Source: an uncultured Pseudomonadota bacterium (GTDB lineage Bacteria; Pseudomonadota; Gammaproteobacteria; Burkholderiales; Methylophilaceae). Taken from it: a stretch of DNA of 64,000 nt. This document shows, piece by piece, positions 34,679-45,457 of this stretch (position 1 is the first letter of the stretch; each line of letters starts with the position of its first letter). The notes beneath the pieces were generated by a model that was given only the letters and a program-made list of their open reading frames with translations, did not search any database and was not told where the DNA came from. The DNA lies in contig CAIRBH010000048.1 of the NCBI GenBank assembly GCA_903876765.1, positions 1-64,000 on the forward strand, read 5' to 3'. The position numbers and the translations under genes are program-made.

Positions 34679-36593
34679 GTAACTCTTCTTCTATAGCATG
34701 GGGTGGGGTTAATATTTTTTTAAGCTCTTTTGTAGCTTCAACAGCAGGCAGTTGGCCTAGCAAATAATAATCCATGACTTTTCTGGCAATTGGCCCCGCC
34801 GAGGAGCCACCATGACCACCATTTTCAACTATCACCGCCAAGGCTATGCTGGGGTCGTTGGCTGGGGCATAGGCAATAAATAATGCGTGATCGCGATGGC
34901 GTTCATTAATGGCACTGGTGTCATATTTTGCATTCTGTTTAATGCCTATGACTTGCGCTGTGCCTGTTTTAGCCGCGATAGCATAACTGGCATTAGCGCC
35001 CACACTGGCCGCCGTGCCGCCCGGCAAGGTCACATCTATCATGCCTTGCTTGACGATGGCAATATTTTCTGGCTTGAGACTCATTTTATCTTGCACTAGC
35101 GGGGCGATCAATTGGCTTTCTGCTGTCATCGGATTTTGAATTTTCATGACTAAATGCGGCTTCATCGCCACCCCATTATTGGCTAGCGTGGCAGTGGCCT
35201 GAGCTAGCTGCATAGGTGTCACTAAAGTATAGCCTTGACCTATGCCGACTATTACCGTTTCACCCTGATACCAAGGCTGTTTATAACGGCGCATTTTCCA
35301 AGCAGGGGTAGGCAATAGGCCGCCGTTTTCACCTTGAATGTCCACCCCTGACTTTTCACCAAATCCAAAATGGCGAACAAATTCGGTCAATTTTTCTATG
35401 CCTAAATCTAGTGCTAAGCCATAAAAAAACGTATCACACGAAACGGTAATAGCGCGTTGCATGTCTACCATGCCATGTCCGCCTGGCTTCCAATCTCTAT
35501 AGTGATGGCTACTATTACCTAAACTATAATAACCTGGGTCATGAATAGAAAATGGTGGGGTGCGCTTAGCATTTTCTAGTCCTGCCATGGCAACAAAGGG
35601 CTTAAACGTTGAGCCTGGCGGATAAATGCCGCGTATCGGCCGATTCACCAAAGGCTTATCTAAGGATTCATTGAGTAATTTCCAGTTATCCATATCAATG
35701 CCATCGACAAATAAATTAGGATCGAAGCTGGGCTGGCTAACATAAGCTAAAATTTCGCCGGTTTTAGGGTTAATAGCCACGAGCGCGCCGCGCCGCTCAC
35801 CAAACGCAGTTTCGGCAATTTCTTGCAATTTACTGTCTATGGATAATACCAAGTTGCTGCCCGATACCGGTGAAGTGCTGGATATGACCCGAACGGCGCG
35901 TCCATCTGCATCCGTTTCTACTTGCTGAAAACCCGTCTTCCCATGTAATTGATGCTCATAAAACTGCTCTACACCACTTTTTCCTACATGGTCAGAGCCC
36001 TTGTAATTAGACAAGTCGCCTGATTTTTCAAGATTAACTATATCGCTATCATTAATGCGGCCAATATAACCTATCATGTGCGAGCCCAGCTTACCTAAAG
36101 GGTAATGTCTAAATAATCTAGATTTTATTTCCACCCCAGGAAAGCGATAGTGATTAACGGCAAACCTGGCCGCCTCTAGTTCGTTAAGGTGGGTGCGTAT
36201 GGGGATGCTTTCAAAGTTGCGACTTTCACTTTGTAATTTGTTAAAGCGTTTTCTATCTAGTTTGCTAATCTCAACCAGCTGGCCTAGCTGGGCAATAGTA
36301 GCCTCAAGATTATCTACTTTAGCAGGGGTGATTTCTAAGGTGTAAACAAAAAAATTGTGCGCTAACACCAAGCCATTCTTATCTAAGATGAGCCCGCGAT
36401 TAGCCACAACGGGCAATAGTGAAATGCGATTATTTTCTGCTAGCGTTTGGTAATGGCCGTATTGCTTAATTTGTAAATAAGAAAAGCGAAACAGCAATAA
36501 GCCAAATAAACCCAATACCACGAAGGCGGTAAAGCCCAATCTCAGCCTAAAATAATACTGCTCATGTTGGTAGTTTTTAAGTTCCGCAGCCAT
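34671..36593 (-). CDS. mrdA: Penicillin-binding protein 2 (elongation transpeptidase)
   Basis: Class B PBP that crosslinks peptidoglycan with RodA. 640 residues: an N-terminal membrane helix (GFTAFVVLGLFGLLLFRFSYLQI), a pedestal domain, then the transpeptidase with GSTFKPFVAMAGLE (SxxK), VSCDTFFY (SxN-like SCD, typical of PBP2) and AAKTGTAQ (KTG). The C-terminal tail after YYLLGQLPA is polar. mreD lies upstream with a 54-base gap and rodA downstream overlapping. Confidence 0.96.
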   Translation of the reverse strand: MAAELKNYQHEQYYFRLRLGFTAFVVLGLFGLLLFRFSYLQIKQYGHYQTLAENNRISLLPVVANRGLILDKNGLVLAHNFFVYTLEITPAKVDNLEATIAQLGQLVEISKLDRKRFNKLQSESRNFESIPIRTHLNELEAARFAVNHYRFPGVEIKSRLFRHYPLGKLGSHMIGYIGRINDSDIVNLEKSGDLSNYKGSDHVGKSGVEQFYEHQLHGKTGFQQVETDADGRAVRVISSTSPVSGSNLVLSIDSKLQEIAETAFGERRGALVAINPKTGEILAYVSQPSFDPNLFVDGIDMDNWKLLNESLDKPLVNRPIRGIYPPGSTFKPFVAMAGLENAKRTPPFSIHDPGYYSLGNSSHHYRDWKPGGHGMVDMQRAITVSCDTFFYGLALDLGIEKLTEFVRHFGFGEKSGVDIQGENGGLLPTPAWKMRRYKQPWYQGETVIVGIGQGYTLVTPMQLAQATATLANNGVAMKPHLVMKIQNPMTAESQLIAPLVQDKMSLKPENIAIVKQGMIDVTLPGGTAASVGANASYAIAAKTGTAQVIGIKQNAKYDTSAINERHRDHALFIAYAPANDPSIALAVIVENGGHGGSSAGPIARKVMDYYLLGQLPAVEATKELKKILTPPHAIEEELHD

Positions 36594-36647
36594 GCCTAGC
36601 TACCAAGCAAGCAGACTTGATGTGCAATATTTTGCCAAATAGCCAAA

Positions 36648-37127
36648 TTAATGATCACGACGGTGCCCGCCCACATCCAAGCCAAATATGCCGGCAATCA
36701 ACCATAGCAAAACGCCTATCAAACTGGGGATAAAGTAGGTCCAGCCTATCAATTGCCCGCCAGCAAAGGTTTTAATAATTAATAGGATGATCTGCGAAAT
36801 GAAAAGTAGCAGGAATACATAAAATAGCTGTTGTGTGCGATTAAACAGTACCAAGCGTTTCTGATAGGTCACGGCAAAAAAAGCCGTGATAGTGTAAGCC
36901 AGTGCGTATTGCCCAAACACCCCACCAGTGGCCAAGTCGACAAATAGTCCGACAAACCATGCAGTGCCAACATTGCACAAATTAGGCGCACGTATTAGCC
37001 AAAATATAATAAGCAGCAACATAAAATCAGGACGCACGGTCAAAGCAAAACCAGACCAGGGTAGTAGCAATAAAATTAACGCCAATATCAGCGACAAGTA
37101 AACCGACTTGAAATTATTCATGTACAT
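36648..37127 (-). CDS. mreD: Rod shape-determining protein MreD
   Basis: Small multi-pass inner-membrane elongasome component of 159 residues, five hydrophobic segments. Seen: LSLILALILLLLPWSGF, VRPDFMLLLIIFWLIRAPNLCNVGTAWFVGLFVDLATGGVFGQYALAYTI, in which the WxxGLxxDxxxG stretch is the MreD signature. Two bases after mreC. The first residues (MYMNNFKS) could also start at the third codon. Confidence 0.93.
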   Translation of the reverse strand: MYMNNFKSVYLSLILALILLLLPWSGFALTVRPDFMLLLIIFWLIRAPNLCNVGTAWFVGLFVDLATGGVFGQYALAYTITAFFAVTYQKRLVLFNRTQQLFYVFLLLFISQIILLIIKTFAGGQLIGWTYFIPSLIGVLLWLIAGIFGLDVGGHRRDH

Positions 37128-37129
37128 AA

Positions 37130-38095
37130 TTACTCACTGGTATGATGTGGCGGCATGGTGTTGGCTGGTTGATTAGCATCTGCATTCGCTGGCGCTGCTA
37201 TTAGCTGCGAGCTTGATTCAGTTTGTGACGTATGAGCATGGGCAATACTCACCACCAGCACTTGCTTATGGTTTTCAACGCCCCCCGTAGGGGCGCAAAT
37301 GATGCGGGCAAAGGGTGAATCTGGGCTAATTTCAATTTTAGATACTATCGCCACTGCAAGACCTGTAGGGTAAACGCCATCTATGCCAGAAGTTACCAAT
37401 TTATCGCCACGGCGTATATCTACATTAGATGGCAAGTACGGTAGATCTAAGCTACTATCACGGCCATGACCAAATGCGATGGCACGTAAGCCATTGCGCT
37501 CTATCTGCACAGGAATTGCCAAAGTCGTATCAGTAATTAACGTGACCTCGCTAGTTAAGGGATAAACCCGCGTCACTTGGCCTATCACCCCAGCCGCATC
37601 AACCACCGCCTCACCTGCAGAAATTTGATGGGCTTGTCCACGATTAATCACGATTTTTCTACTGAATGTATCACGGCCTACATGCATAATCTCGGCCGCC
37701 ACAGTAGCTTGCGCTATGCTTTCATTCACTTGCAGCAATTGCCGCAGATGAATATTCTCAAGCGCCAGTGTATTGAGTTTTTGTAGGGTGATCGCTTGTC
37801 CTATAGACTGCTGTTTTAAATGCTTATTTTCGCTGAGCAAATAATCATGTGTGGAAAAGTATTCGCCCGCATCACGGTAAAGTTGCGATGGCGCGTTGGC
37901 TAAAATTTGTAGTGGATGCAATAGCGTTTGCAAAGTTTGTCGCACTGTTAGCAAATATTGCAATCTGGAATCAGCGGCCATTAAAGCTAAAGACAATACT
38001 GAAAAAAAAGCCAGACGCGCCAAAGCACTAGGGCCATGCACAAAAAATGCTGGGGCTTGCTGTTGCTCTAATTTTTTATTTAAACGACGAGTCAT
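37130..38095 (-). CDS. mreC: Rod shape-determining protein MreC
   Basis: Periplasmic scaffold linking MreB to PBP2. 321 residues: membrane helix near 30 (LARLAFFSVLSLALMAADSR), a coiled-coil stretch (LLSENKHLKQQSIGQAITLQKLNTLALENIHLRQLLQV), then the two beta barrels with VINRGQAHQISAGEAVVDAAGVIGQV and GDKLVTSGIDGVYPTGLAVAIV. The C-terminal 45 residues are low-complexity (QTESSSQLIAAPANADANQPANT), likely unstructured. Separated from mreB by 209 bases with two strong stem-loops. Confidence 0.94.
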   Translation of the reverse strand: MTRRLNKKLEQQQAPAFFVHGPSALARLAFFSVLSLALMAADSRLQYLLTVRQTLQTLLHPLQILANAPSQLYRDAGEYFSTHDYLLSENKHLKQQSIGQAITLQKLNTLALENIHLRQLLQVNESIAQATVAAEIMHVGRDTFSRKIVINRGQAHQISAGEAVVDAAGVIGQVTRVYPLTSEVTLITDTTLAIPVQIERNGLRAIAFGHGRDSSLDLPYLPSNVDIRRGDKLVTSGIDGVYPTGLAVAIVSKIEISPDSPFARIICAPTGGVENHKQVLVVSIAHAHTSQTESSSQLIAAPANADANQPANTMPPHHTSE

Positions 38096-38221
38096 TGGTT
38101 AAGTTGTGCTCAATAACTCTAAATTTATTTAAAGTTACCCTCAAGTGTTACTTGTTCAAAATATCTATTTTAATTGGCAATCTCTAGCAAAATAGCTGCT
38201 TGTGATTTAGCCTTTATTATG

Positions 38222-38251
38222 AAGTTTAGGCCGTAAATACGGCCTAAACTT
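38222..38251 (-). terminator. 13-bp stem-loop between mreB and mreC (proximal to mreC)
   Basis: AAGTTTAGGCCGT / ACGGCCTAAACTT, a perfect 13-bp stem with an AAAT (ATTT) tetraloop. No uninterrupted T-run follows on the minus strand, so partial termination, RNase protection or processing between mreB and mreC is more likely than full termination. Confidence 0.6.
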
Positions 38252-38272
38252 TAATTACCACCCGTCAAATAC

Positions 38273-38291
38273 TGCCCTAAAAACTAGGGCA
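38273..38291 (-). terminator. Stem-loop directly after mreB
   Basis: TGCCCTA / TAGGGCA, 7 bp with a 5-base loop, 13 bases after the mreB stop. With the larger hairpin 21 bases further on it forms a double structure in the mreB-mreC spacer. T-tract is weak (AGTATTTGA). Confidence 0.55.
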
Positions 38292-38304
38292 ATTTAGGCT
38301 ATTT

Positions 38305-39399
<1,095 letters not shown>

Positions 39400-39434
39400 T
39401 TACGTCAGCAATTTAGGTGTCTATAAAATCAAGG

Positions 39435-39440
39435 TATAAT
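39435..39440 (+). promoter_or_regulatory. Candidate -10 box for gatCAB
   Basis: A perfect TATAAT sits about 130 bases upstream of the gatC ATG in the mreB-gatC divergent spacer. At 17 bases the -35 position reads TTTAGG, a poor match, so the promoter may be activator-dependent or the box may be fortuitous in AT-rich sequence. Confidence 0.35.
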
Positions 39441-39571
39441 ACCGCATATCTTGTTGAAAATTAAGATGTGATTACAACTTATTACAAAACAACAAATCAT
39501 AACCTCATAAAAATGATAAACGTCAGGCGCAGCATAATAGCTGTACCACTTAAATTTTGGATTATTCAAGC

Positions 39572-39886
39572 ATGGCATTGAGCATTGAAGATATTAAAAA
39601 AGTCGCGCATTTGGCCCGCATTGCCATTAGTGATGCCGACACTAGCGCTACACTGACTAAGCTGACAGGCATTTTGGGCTTAATAGAGCAGATGCAAGCA
39701 GTTGACACTACTGGCATTGTGCCCATGTCGCATTCGCAAAACTTAAGCCAACGCTTGCGCAATGATGTCGTAACAAAAACCAATCTGCGCGACGAGTTTC
39801 AAAAAAATGCGCCTAAGCTAGGCAATGGTTCAACTGAGCCCGCTGTTGCCGACGGCTTGTATCTTGTCCCTAAAGTCATAGAATAA
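39572..39886 (+). CDS. gatC: Asp/Glu-tRNA amidotransferase subunit C
   Basis: Stabilising subunit of GatCAB, which converts Glu-tRNA(Gln) and Asp-tRNA(Asn) to the amidated forms. 104 residues from the ATG at 39572 ([19 protein letters not shown]); the track begins five codons earlier at a TTG. Seen: [45 protein letters not shown] and the C-terminal [13 protein letters not shown], both classical GatC. Two bases before gatA. Confidence 0.95.
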   Translation: MALSIEDIKKVAHLARIAISDADTSATLTKLTGILGLIEQMQAVDTTGIVPMSHSQNLSQRLRNDVVTKTNLRDEFQKNAPKLGNGSTEPAVADGLYLVPKVIE

Positions 39887-39888
39887 TC

Positions 39889-41388
39889 ATGAATCAAATA
39901 GATCTCACTCACTTTAGCTTAAGGCAAATTGCCGAGCTGTTGCAAAGCAAAAAAATTTCCAGCGTTGAACTGACGCAAACTTTTTTAGCTCGCATCAAAC
40001 AATATAACCCCAATATCAATGCCTACATCGCCTTAGATGAAGACAAAACGCTAGCCCAAGCACAAGCGGCAGATGCACGAATTGCAGCAGGTAATGTCAC
40101 GCCCTTGACTGGCATCCCGATTGCACAAAAAGATATTTTTTGTGCCAAAGGCTGGCCAACTACTTGCGGCTCTAAAATGCTTGCTGAGTTTATTGCTCCT
40201 TATGACGCCCATGTCATTAGTCAATTTGACAGCGCAGGTGCAGTGAATTTGGGTAAAACCAATATGGATGAATTCGCCATGGGTTCTTCTAACGAAACCA
40301 GTTACTTTGGCGGCGTTAAAAACCCATGGAGCTATGATCGTGTGCCAGGCGGTAGTAGTGGCGGCAGTGCCGCGGCAGTGGCTGCTAGGCTGTGTGCCGC
40401 GGCCACTGGCACAGATACTGGCGGCTCTATTCGCCAACCAGCCTCATTATGTGGGCTGACTGGGCTAAAACCAACTTATGGCGTAGTCTCACGTTACGGC
40501 ATGATTGCCTTTGCCTCATCGCTAGACCAGGCGGGGCCCATGGCAAAAAGTGCCGAAGACTGCGCTTTAATGATGAATGTCATGGCAGGCTTTGATGAGC
40601 GCGATTCCACTAGCTTGGACCGCGCAAAAGAAGATTACTGCAAAGATTTGCATCAGCCATTACGCGGCCTAAAAATAGGTCTGCCCAAAGAATTTTTTGC
40701 CCAAGGTTTGGATGCCAATGTCGGTAAAGTGATTGAAGCCGCCATTTCACAATACAAAAAATTAGGCGCTGATATCATAGAAATATCCTTGCCTAACACT
40801 GGGCTGTCGATTCCTGTTTACTATGTGTTGGCGCCAGCTGAGGCCTCAAGTAATTTATCGCGCTATGATGGCGTGCGCTATGGTCATCGCAGCGCTGAAT
40901 ATTCAGATTTAATGGATATGTACTGTAAGAGCCGTGCTGAAGGCTTTGGCGCTGAAGTCAAACGCCGCATTTTAATTGGCACTTATGTATTGAGTGCGGG
41001 CTACTATGATGCCTATTACCTCAAAGCGCAGCAAATACGTCGTTTAATTGCCCAAGACTTTGTAGAAGCCTTTAAACAATGTGATGTGATTATGGGCCCA
41101 GCTGCGCCTTCAACCGCTTTTAAAGCTGGTGAAAAAGTAGATGATCCAGTGGCCATGTATCTACAAGATATTTATACCATCTCAACCAATTTAGCAGGCT
41201 TACCTGGCATGAGCGTACCAGCTGGTTTTGCCCAAAGTGATGATGGCAAATCATTACCTGTGGGCTTACAAATTATTGGCAACTATTTTGATGAAGCGCG
41301 CATGTTAGGCGTCGCCCATCAGTATCAACAAGTGACAGATTGGCATAAGCAAGCACCGAATTTAGATATGCCTGAAGGAATAGCATAA
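39889..41388 (+). CDS. gatA: Asp/Glu-tRNA amidotransferase subunit A
   Basis: Amidase subunit that releases ammonia from glutamine. 499 residues of the amidase-signature family. The Ser-cisSer-Lys triad is visible: [21 protein letters not shown] (Lys), [45 protein letters not shown] (cis-Ser and nucleophile Ser). Also [24 protein letters not shown], the GatA-specific zone. Stop and gatB start share an A (TAATG), so translation is coupled. Confidence 0.97.
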   Translation: MNQIDLTHFSLRQIAELLQSKKISSVELTQTFLARIKQYNPNINAYIALDEDKTLAQAQAADARIAAGNVTPLTGIPIAQKDIFCAKGWPTTCGSKMLAEFIAPYDAHVISQFDSAGAVNLGKTNMDEFAMGSSNETSYFGGVKNPWSYDRVPGGSSGGSAAAVAARLCAAATGTDTGGSIRQPASLCGLTGLKPTYGVVSRYGMIAFASSLDQAGPMAKSAEDCALMMNVMAGFDERDSTSLDRAKEDYCKDLHQPLRGLKIGLPKEFFAQGLDANVGKVIEAAISQYKKLGADIIEISLPNTGLSIPVYYVLAPAEASSNLSRYDGVRYGHRSAEYSDLMDMYCKSRAEGFGAEVKRRILIGTYVLSAGYYDAYYLKAQQIRRLIAQDFVEAFKQCDVIMGPAAPSTAFKAGEKVDDPVAMYLQDIYTISTNLAGLPGMSVPAGFAQSDDGKSLPVGLQIIGNYFDEARMLGVAHQYQQVTDWHKQAPNLDMPEGIA

Positions 41389-42836
41389 TGGAATGGGAAG
41401 TCGTTATTGGGTTAGAAACGCATACACAACTGCAAACAAATACTAAGATTTTTTCTGGTGCCGCCATCAAATATGGCGCAGAGCCCAATACTCAAGCTTG
41501 TGAAGTGAGCCTAGCCTTGCCTGGCGTATTGCCAGTATTAAATAAGCAAGCGGTACATTGTGCGATTAAGTTTGGTCTTGCGATTAATGCTGAAATTGCG
41601 CCTCGCTCAGTCTTTGCTCGTAAAAATTACTTTTACCCAGACTTACCTAAAGGCTACCAAATCAGCCAATTTGAGCTGCCCGTGGTGGGCAAAGGCGCAG
41701 TCACTATACAAGTGCCTGCACAAGGTAAAAATGCCGCCTATGAAAAAGTCATCAACATTACTCGCGCGCATTTAGAAGAAGATGCTGGCAAGTCTGTACA
41801 TGGTGCAGTTGAGGACATGAGTGGTATAGACCTTAACCGAGCAGGTACTCCATTGCTAGAAATTGTCACCGAGCCTGATATGCGTTCTGCCGCCGAAGCT
41901 GTGGCTTATGCCAAAAAACTGCATGAACTGGTGCAATGGATAGACATTTGTGACGGCAATATGCAAGAAGGCAGTTTTCGCTGTGATGTCAATGTTTCAG
42001 TACGCCCCAAGGGCACAGAAAAACTCGGTACTCGGCGCGAGATTAAAAACCTCAATTCATTCAAATTTATGACGCAGGCCATTGAATATGAAACCCGCTG
42101 GCAAATTGAAACGCTAGAAGATGGTGGCAAGATACAACAGGCAACGGTGTTATTTAACCCAGATACTGGTGAAACCCGCGCCATGCGTAGCAAAGAAGAA
42201 GCCAATGACTACCGCTACTTCCCCGACCCAGATTTGCTGCCTTTAATCATTACTGAAGCGGATAAAGCGCGTATTGGTGCTGATATGCCAGAGCTGCCAG
42301 CAGCCATGAAAGCTCGCCTAGAAGCGCAGTATGGCCTATCTAGCTACGATGCCAGCAGCCTAACCACCTCAAAAGATTTAGCCGATTATTTTGTGGCTAT
42401 AGTAGATGCTGGCGCTGATGCCAAACAAGCCGCCAACTGGATGATGGGCAGTGTTTCAGCCAAATTAAATAGCGAAGATAAAAATATCAAAGCCTGTTCA
42501 ATTAGTGCGCAGCAACTGGCACAGCTATTAACACGCATTGCTGATGGGACTATTTCAAATAATGCCGCCAAGCAAGTATTTGAAGCGATGTGGGCTGGTG
42601 AAGGTGACGTAGACAGTATTATTGCAGCAAAAGGGCTTAAACAAGAATCTGACACTGGCGCAATTGAAGCCATTATTGATGAAGTATTAGCGGCTAATGG
42701 CGCGATGGTAGAAGAGTTTAAAGCCGGCAAGGAAAAAGCCTTTAATGCGCTTGTTGGCCAAGCTATGAAAGCTTCAAAAGGTAAAGCCAACCCTGCACAA
42801 GTCAACGAGATACTGAAGAAAAAACTGAGCGCCTAA
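41388..42836 (+). CDS. gatB: Asp/Glu-tRNA amidotransferase subunit B
   Basis: tRNA-binding kinase/amidotransferase subunit. 482 residues. Seen: [46 protein letters not shown] (signature), [53 protein letters not shown], and the GatB/Yqey C-terminal helical domain ending [23 protein letters not shown]. Ends 34 bases from the convergent pyrE stop. Confidence 0.97.
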   Translation: MEWEVVIGLETHTQLQTNTKIFSGAAIKYGAEPNTQACEVSLALPGVLPVLNKQAVHCAIKFGLAINAEIAPRSVFARKNYFYPDLPKGYQISQFELPVVGKGAVTIQVPAQGKNAAYEKVINITRAHLEEDAGKSVHGAVEDMSGIDLNRAGTPLLEIVTEPDMRSAAEAVAYAKKLHELVQWIDICDGNMQEGSFRCDVNVSVRPKGTEKLGTRREIKNLNSFKFMTQAIEYETRWQIETLEDGGKIQQATVLFNPDTGETRAMRSKEEANDYRYFPDPDLLPLIITEADKARIGADMPELPAAMKARLEAQYGLSSYDASSLTTSKDLADYFVAIVDAGADAKQAANWMMGSVSAKLNSEDKNIKACSISAQQLAQLLTRIADGTISNNAAKQVFEAMWAGEGDVDSIIAAKGLKQESDTGAIEAIIDEVLAANGAMVEEFKAGKEKAFNALVGQAMKASKGKANPAQVNEILKKKLSA

Positions 42837-42870
42837 TTTTTAGTTGATCGACTATTTTTAAAAGTCAGCG

Positions 42871-43554
42871 TTAATCTACACCATATTGTTGGCGATATGC
42901 ACTGACAGCTTGCAAATTCTGCTTCATATCTTGCTGGCTTTGCAAATAAGCCATTAAATCACTCAAATGGGCAATCGCACATACAGGTATTTGGTTATTT
43001 TCCACCACTTCTTGTACGGCCGATAACTCGCCCAAGCCTTTCTCTTGCCTATCAATAGCGATTGCTACCCCGCAAGCCATGGCGCCATGGGCGGCTATTA
43101 GCGCAACAGATTCCCTTACTGAAGTGCCTGCTGATATCACATCATCAATAATCAGTACGCGACCTTTTAGTGGACTACCAACTATCACCCCACCCTCACC
43201 ATGATCTTTGGCTTCTTTACGATTATAGGCATAAGGCAGATTGCGACCATTTCTGGCAAAGGCAATGGCAATGCTGGCAGCCAAGGTAATACCCTTATAG
43301 GCAGGGCCAAATAACATATCGAATTCTAGGCCTGATTTAGTAATAGCGGCGGCATAAAATTCGCCTAGCCTCATCAAGCTTTCGCCATCGTTAAATAGAC
43401 CCGCATTAAAAAAATAAGGGCTGATGCGACCCGCTTTTGTTTTGAACTCCCCAAAACGTAATACCTCTTTTTGCAGCGCAAATGCGATAAAATCTAGGCT
43501 AGTTTGGCTAGCTGTCATTTGCTGGCTAGCTGCTTTTGTATGGTTTGATGTCAT
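42871..43554 (-). CDS. pyrE: Orotate phosphoribosyltransferase
   Basis: Makes orotidine 5'-phosphate from orotate and PRPP in pyrimidine synthesis. Up to 227 residues. Seen: [58 protein letters not shown], and [21 protein letters not shown], the PRPP loop. The start is uncertain: ATG at 43554 gives a 12-residue extension relative to an ATG at 43518 ([15 protein letters not shown]), which matches the normal N-terminus; neither has a clear SD. Divergent from xthA with 38-74 bases between starts. Confidence 0.95.
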   Translation of the reverse strand: MTSNHTKAASQQMTASQTSLDFIAFALQKEVLRFGEFKTKAGRISPYFFNAGLFNDGESLMRLGEFYAAAITKSGLEFDMLFGPAYKGITLAASIAIAFARNGRNLPYAYNRKEAKDHGEGGVIVGSPLKGRVLIIDDVISAGTSVRESVALIAAHGAMACGVAIAIDRQEKGLGELSAVQEVVENNQIPVCAIAHLSDLMAYLQSQQDMKQNLQAVSAYRQQYGVD

Positions 43555-43592
43555 GGTGTTGGTTAAATCGTGTCAATTTTAAGGAATCAGTT

Positions 43593-44381
43593 TTGAAGAT
43601 TATATCGCTAAAACTAAACGGCATACGTTCTGCCACAAATAAAGGCGTGCAAACTTGGTTAAAAAAACAAGATGCCGACATTATTTGTATGCAAGAACTC
43701 AAGGCGCAAGCCGCCGACATGACACCTGAAATGCTTAACCCACCAGGCTATTTCGGCCATTTTCACTATGCTGAAAAAAAGGGTTACAGTGGCGTTGGCA
43801 TCTATTCAAAAATAAAGCCAGATAGCGTGATTCAAGGTTTAGCTAGTAGCAATGCCGATGTCGCGGATATTGATAGCGAAGGGCGCTACATAGAATGTCA
43901 ATTTGGCAATCTAAGTGTAATTTCGCTATATCTGCCCTCTGGCTCTAGTGGAGAAGAGCGTCAAGCATTCAAATTTAGCGTGATGTCGCGATTTATGTTG
44001 CACTTACAAACACTCATCCGCAGCGGTCGTGACATCATCATTTGTGGCGACTGGAATATCGCCCACCAAGAGTTGGACCTGAAAAACTTCAAGGGTAATA
44101 AGAAAAATTCTGGCTTTTTGCCTGAAGAACGCGCTTGGCTCAGCGAGCTATTTGACCAAGTTGGCTGGGTAGATGTTTATAGAGCATTGCATCCGCATAC
44201 TAGCGATGAATGCTATACCTGGTGGAGTAACCGCGGACAAGCTTGGGCCAATAACGTTGGTTGGCGTATCGACTATCAAATCGCCAGCCCAGCCATAGCT
44301 GCAAAAGCAATTACGGCAAGCATCTACAAAGATGAGCGGTTTAGCGACCATGCACCACTCATTACTAACTACCATTTATAG
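43593..44381 (+). CDS. xthA: Exodeoxyribonuclease III
   Basis: AP endonuclease/3'-5' exonuclease of base excision repair. 263 residues when begun at a TTG at 43593, chosen because AAGGA lies seven bases before it and the family begins exactly there (KIISLKLNGIRSATNKG). The ATG-based track ORF adds 19 unrelated residues reading through the pyrE promoter region. Active-site elements: IICMQELKAQ, VGIYSKI, ICGDWNIAHQELDLKN, and FSDHAPLITNY at the C-terminus; all EEP residues are present. Confidence 0.93.
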   Translation: MKIISLKLNGIRSATNKGVQTWLKKQDADIICMQELKAQAADMTPEMLNPPGYFGHFHYAEKKGYSGVGIYSKIKPDSVIQGLASSNADVADIDSEGRYIECQFGNLSVISLYLPSGSSGEERQAFKFSVMSRFMLHLQTLIRSGRDIIICGDWNIAHQELDLKNFKGNKKNSGFLPEERAWLSELFDQVGWVDVYRALHPHTSDECYTWWSNRGQAWANNVGWRIDYQIASPAIAAKAITASIYKDERFSDHAPLITNYHL

Positions 44382-44440
44382 CGCATTCCTTAAGCTAAAA
44401 TTATCATATTAATATCACTAACAATTAAATATTGTTTATT

Positions 44441-44472
44441 TATAGTAAAAATTTCAAATTTTATAGTAAAAA
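44441..44472. repeat. 20-base-spaced direct repeat upstream of hupB
   Basis: TTATAGTAAAAA occurs at 44441-44452 and again at 44461-44472, one 20-base period (two helical turns) apart, in the AT-rich 184-base region before the HU gene. A possible regulator site or curved-DNA UP element. A -10-like TATGAT follows at 44491-44496. Confidence 0.45.
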
Positions 44473-44565
44473 AATACATAAAGATGGTTATATGATTGAC
44501 TAACAGCGAGAATTAGGACACAGTATCAGTGCTTGTGATGAGCATTTAATTTAAAGGGATAAAAT

Positions 44566-44838
44566 ATGAATAAATCTGAATTGATTGATGCAATTGCCGC
44601 TAGTGCTGGCCTTACTAAAGCTGCTGCTGGTCGCGCTGTTGATGCTACAACTGCTGCTATTACAGCTGCACTTAAAAAAGGTGATACAGTAACGCTTGTT
44701 GGTTTCGGTACATTTAAAGTAACTGGACGTGCTGCTCGCGTTGGCCGTAATCCACGTACTGGTGCTGAATTAAAAATCGCTGCTCGTAAAGCTCCTGGTT
44801 TCTCTGCTGGTAAAACATTGAAAGATGCGGTTAATTAA
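44566..44838 (+). CDS. hupB: DNA-binding protein HU
   Basis: Nucleoid protein that bends and compacts DNA. 90 residues. Seen: [50 protein letters not shown] and the DNA-binding arm [35 protein letters not shown], with RNPRTG at the tip. Its codon usage is unlike its neighbours (heavy GCT/GGT use), consistent with high expression. Closed by a strong terminator. Could be HU alpha or beta; IHF is excluded by the arm and length. Confidence 0.96.
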   Translation: MNKSELIDAIAASAGLTKAAAGRAVDATTAAITAALKKGDTVTLVGFGTFKVTGRAARVGRNPRTGAELKIAARKAPGFSAGKTLKDAVN

Positions 44839-44859
44839 TTAACTACGCATGTAGTTCTG

Positions 44860-44888
44860 ACAAAAGGGAGCATAGCGCTCCCTTTTGT
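44860..44888 (+). terminator. Intrinsic terminator after hupB
   Basis: ACAAAAGGGAGC / GCTCCCTTTTGT, a perfect 12-bp stem with a 5-base loop, starting 22 bases after the stop codon. Symmetric A and T flanks make it potentially bidirectional. Confidence 0.9.
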
Positions 44889-44949
44889 TATTCTAGCTGC
44901 CTAACTAATCTACTCCCCAGTCTCTATCTAGCCAAAACTGTCAACCACC

Positions 44950-45426
44950 ATGACTCACACACTGCTAGGCATAGCCTTAGTCGGCTTAATGCTTAATGCG
45001 CCATTGATAGCTGCTGCCAATCTACCTAATGCAAAACTGACCGCGGGCGTGATAGATACTGCAATTACCCAGCAAAATATCCATACTACGGTGTGTGTAA
45101 AAGGCTATACCAAGACCGTTAGGCCGCCTGCGTATTACACCAATAAGTTAAAAAAGTCACAAATCATAGAGTATGGCTACACCGATACTAATCCCCAGCA
45201 TTACGAGGAAGACCACCTGATCCCACTTTCCATCGGTGGCAGCGCAACTGACCCACAAAATCTTTGGCCGCAACCTAGGCTAAGTGAGTGGAATGCGCAA
45301 AAAAAAGACATCTTAGAGCTTAAGATTTACCAATTAGTCTGTGATGGAGTAGTGCCATTAAACCAAGCTAGGCTAGCATTGGCAAATCATTGGATAGATG
45401 CCTATAAACTCTATTTGCAATATTAA
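44950..45426 (+). CDS. Exported HNH-nuclease-like protein
   Basis: 158 residues with an apparent signal peptide (MTHTLLGIALVGLMLNAPLIAAA). An HNH-type core is visible: EEDHLIPLSIGGSATDPQNLWPQPRLSEWNAQKKDILE, with the DH and N of a beta-beta-alpha metal finger. Two cysteines (TTVCVKGYTKT near 49 and LVCDGVV) could form a disulfide, fitting a periplasmic location. This secreted HNH family is found in various proteobacteria with no assigned role; DNA uptake, nutrient scavenging or toxin-like use are guesses. Stands alone between hupB and a convergent transporter. Confidence 0.8.
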   Translation: MTHTLLGIALVGLMLNAPLIAAANLPNAKLTAGVIDTAITQQNIHTTVCVKGYTKTVRPPAYYTNKLKKSQIIEYGYTDTNPQHYEEDHLIPLSIGGSATDPQNLWPQPRLSEWNAQKKDILELKIYQLVCDGVVPLNQARLALANHWIDAYKLYLQY

Positions 45427-45457
45427 GCTAAAAAAACTGACCCCTTACAAGCGCACC

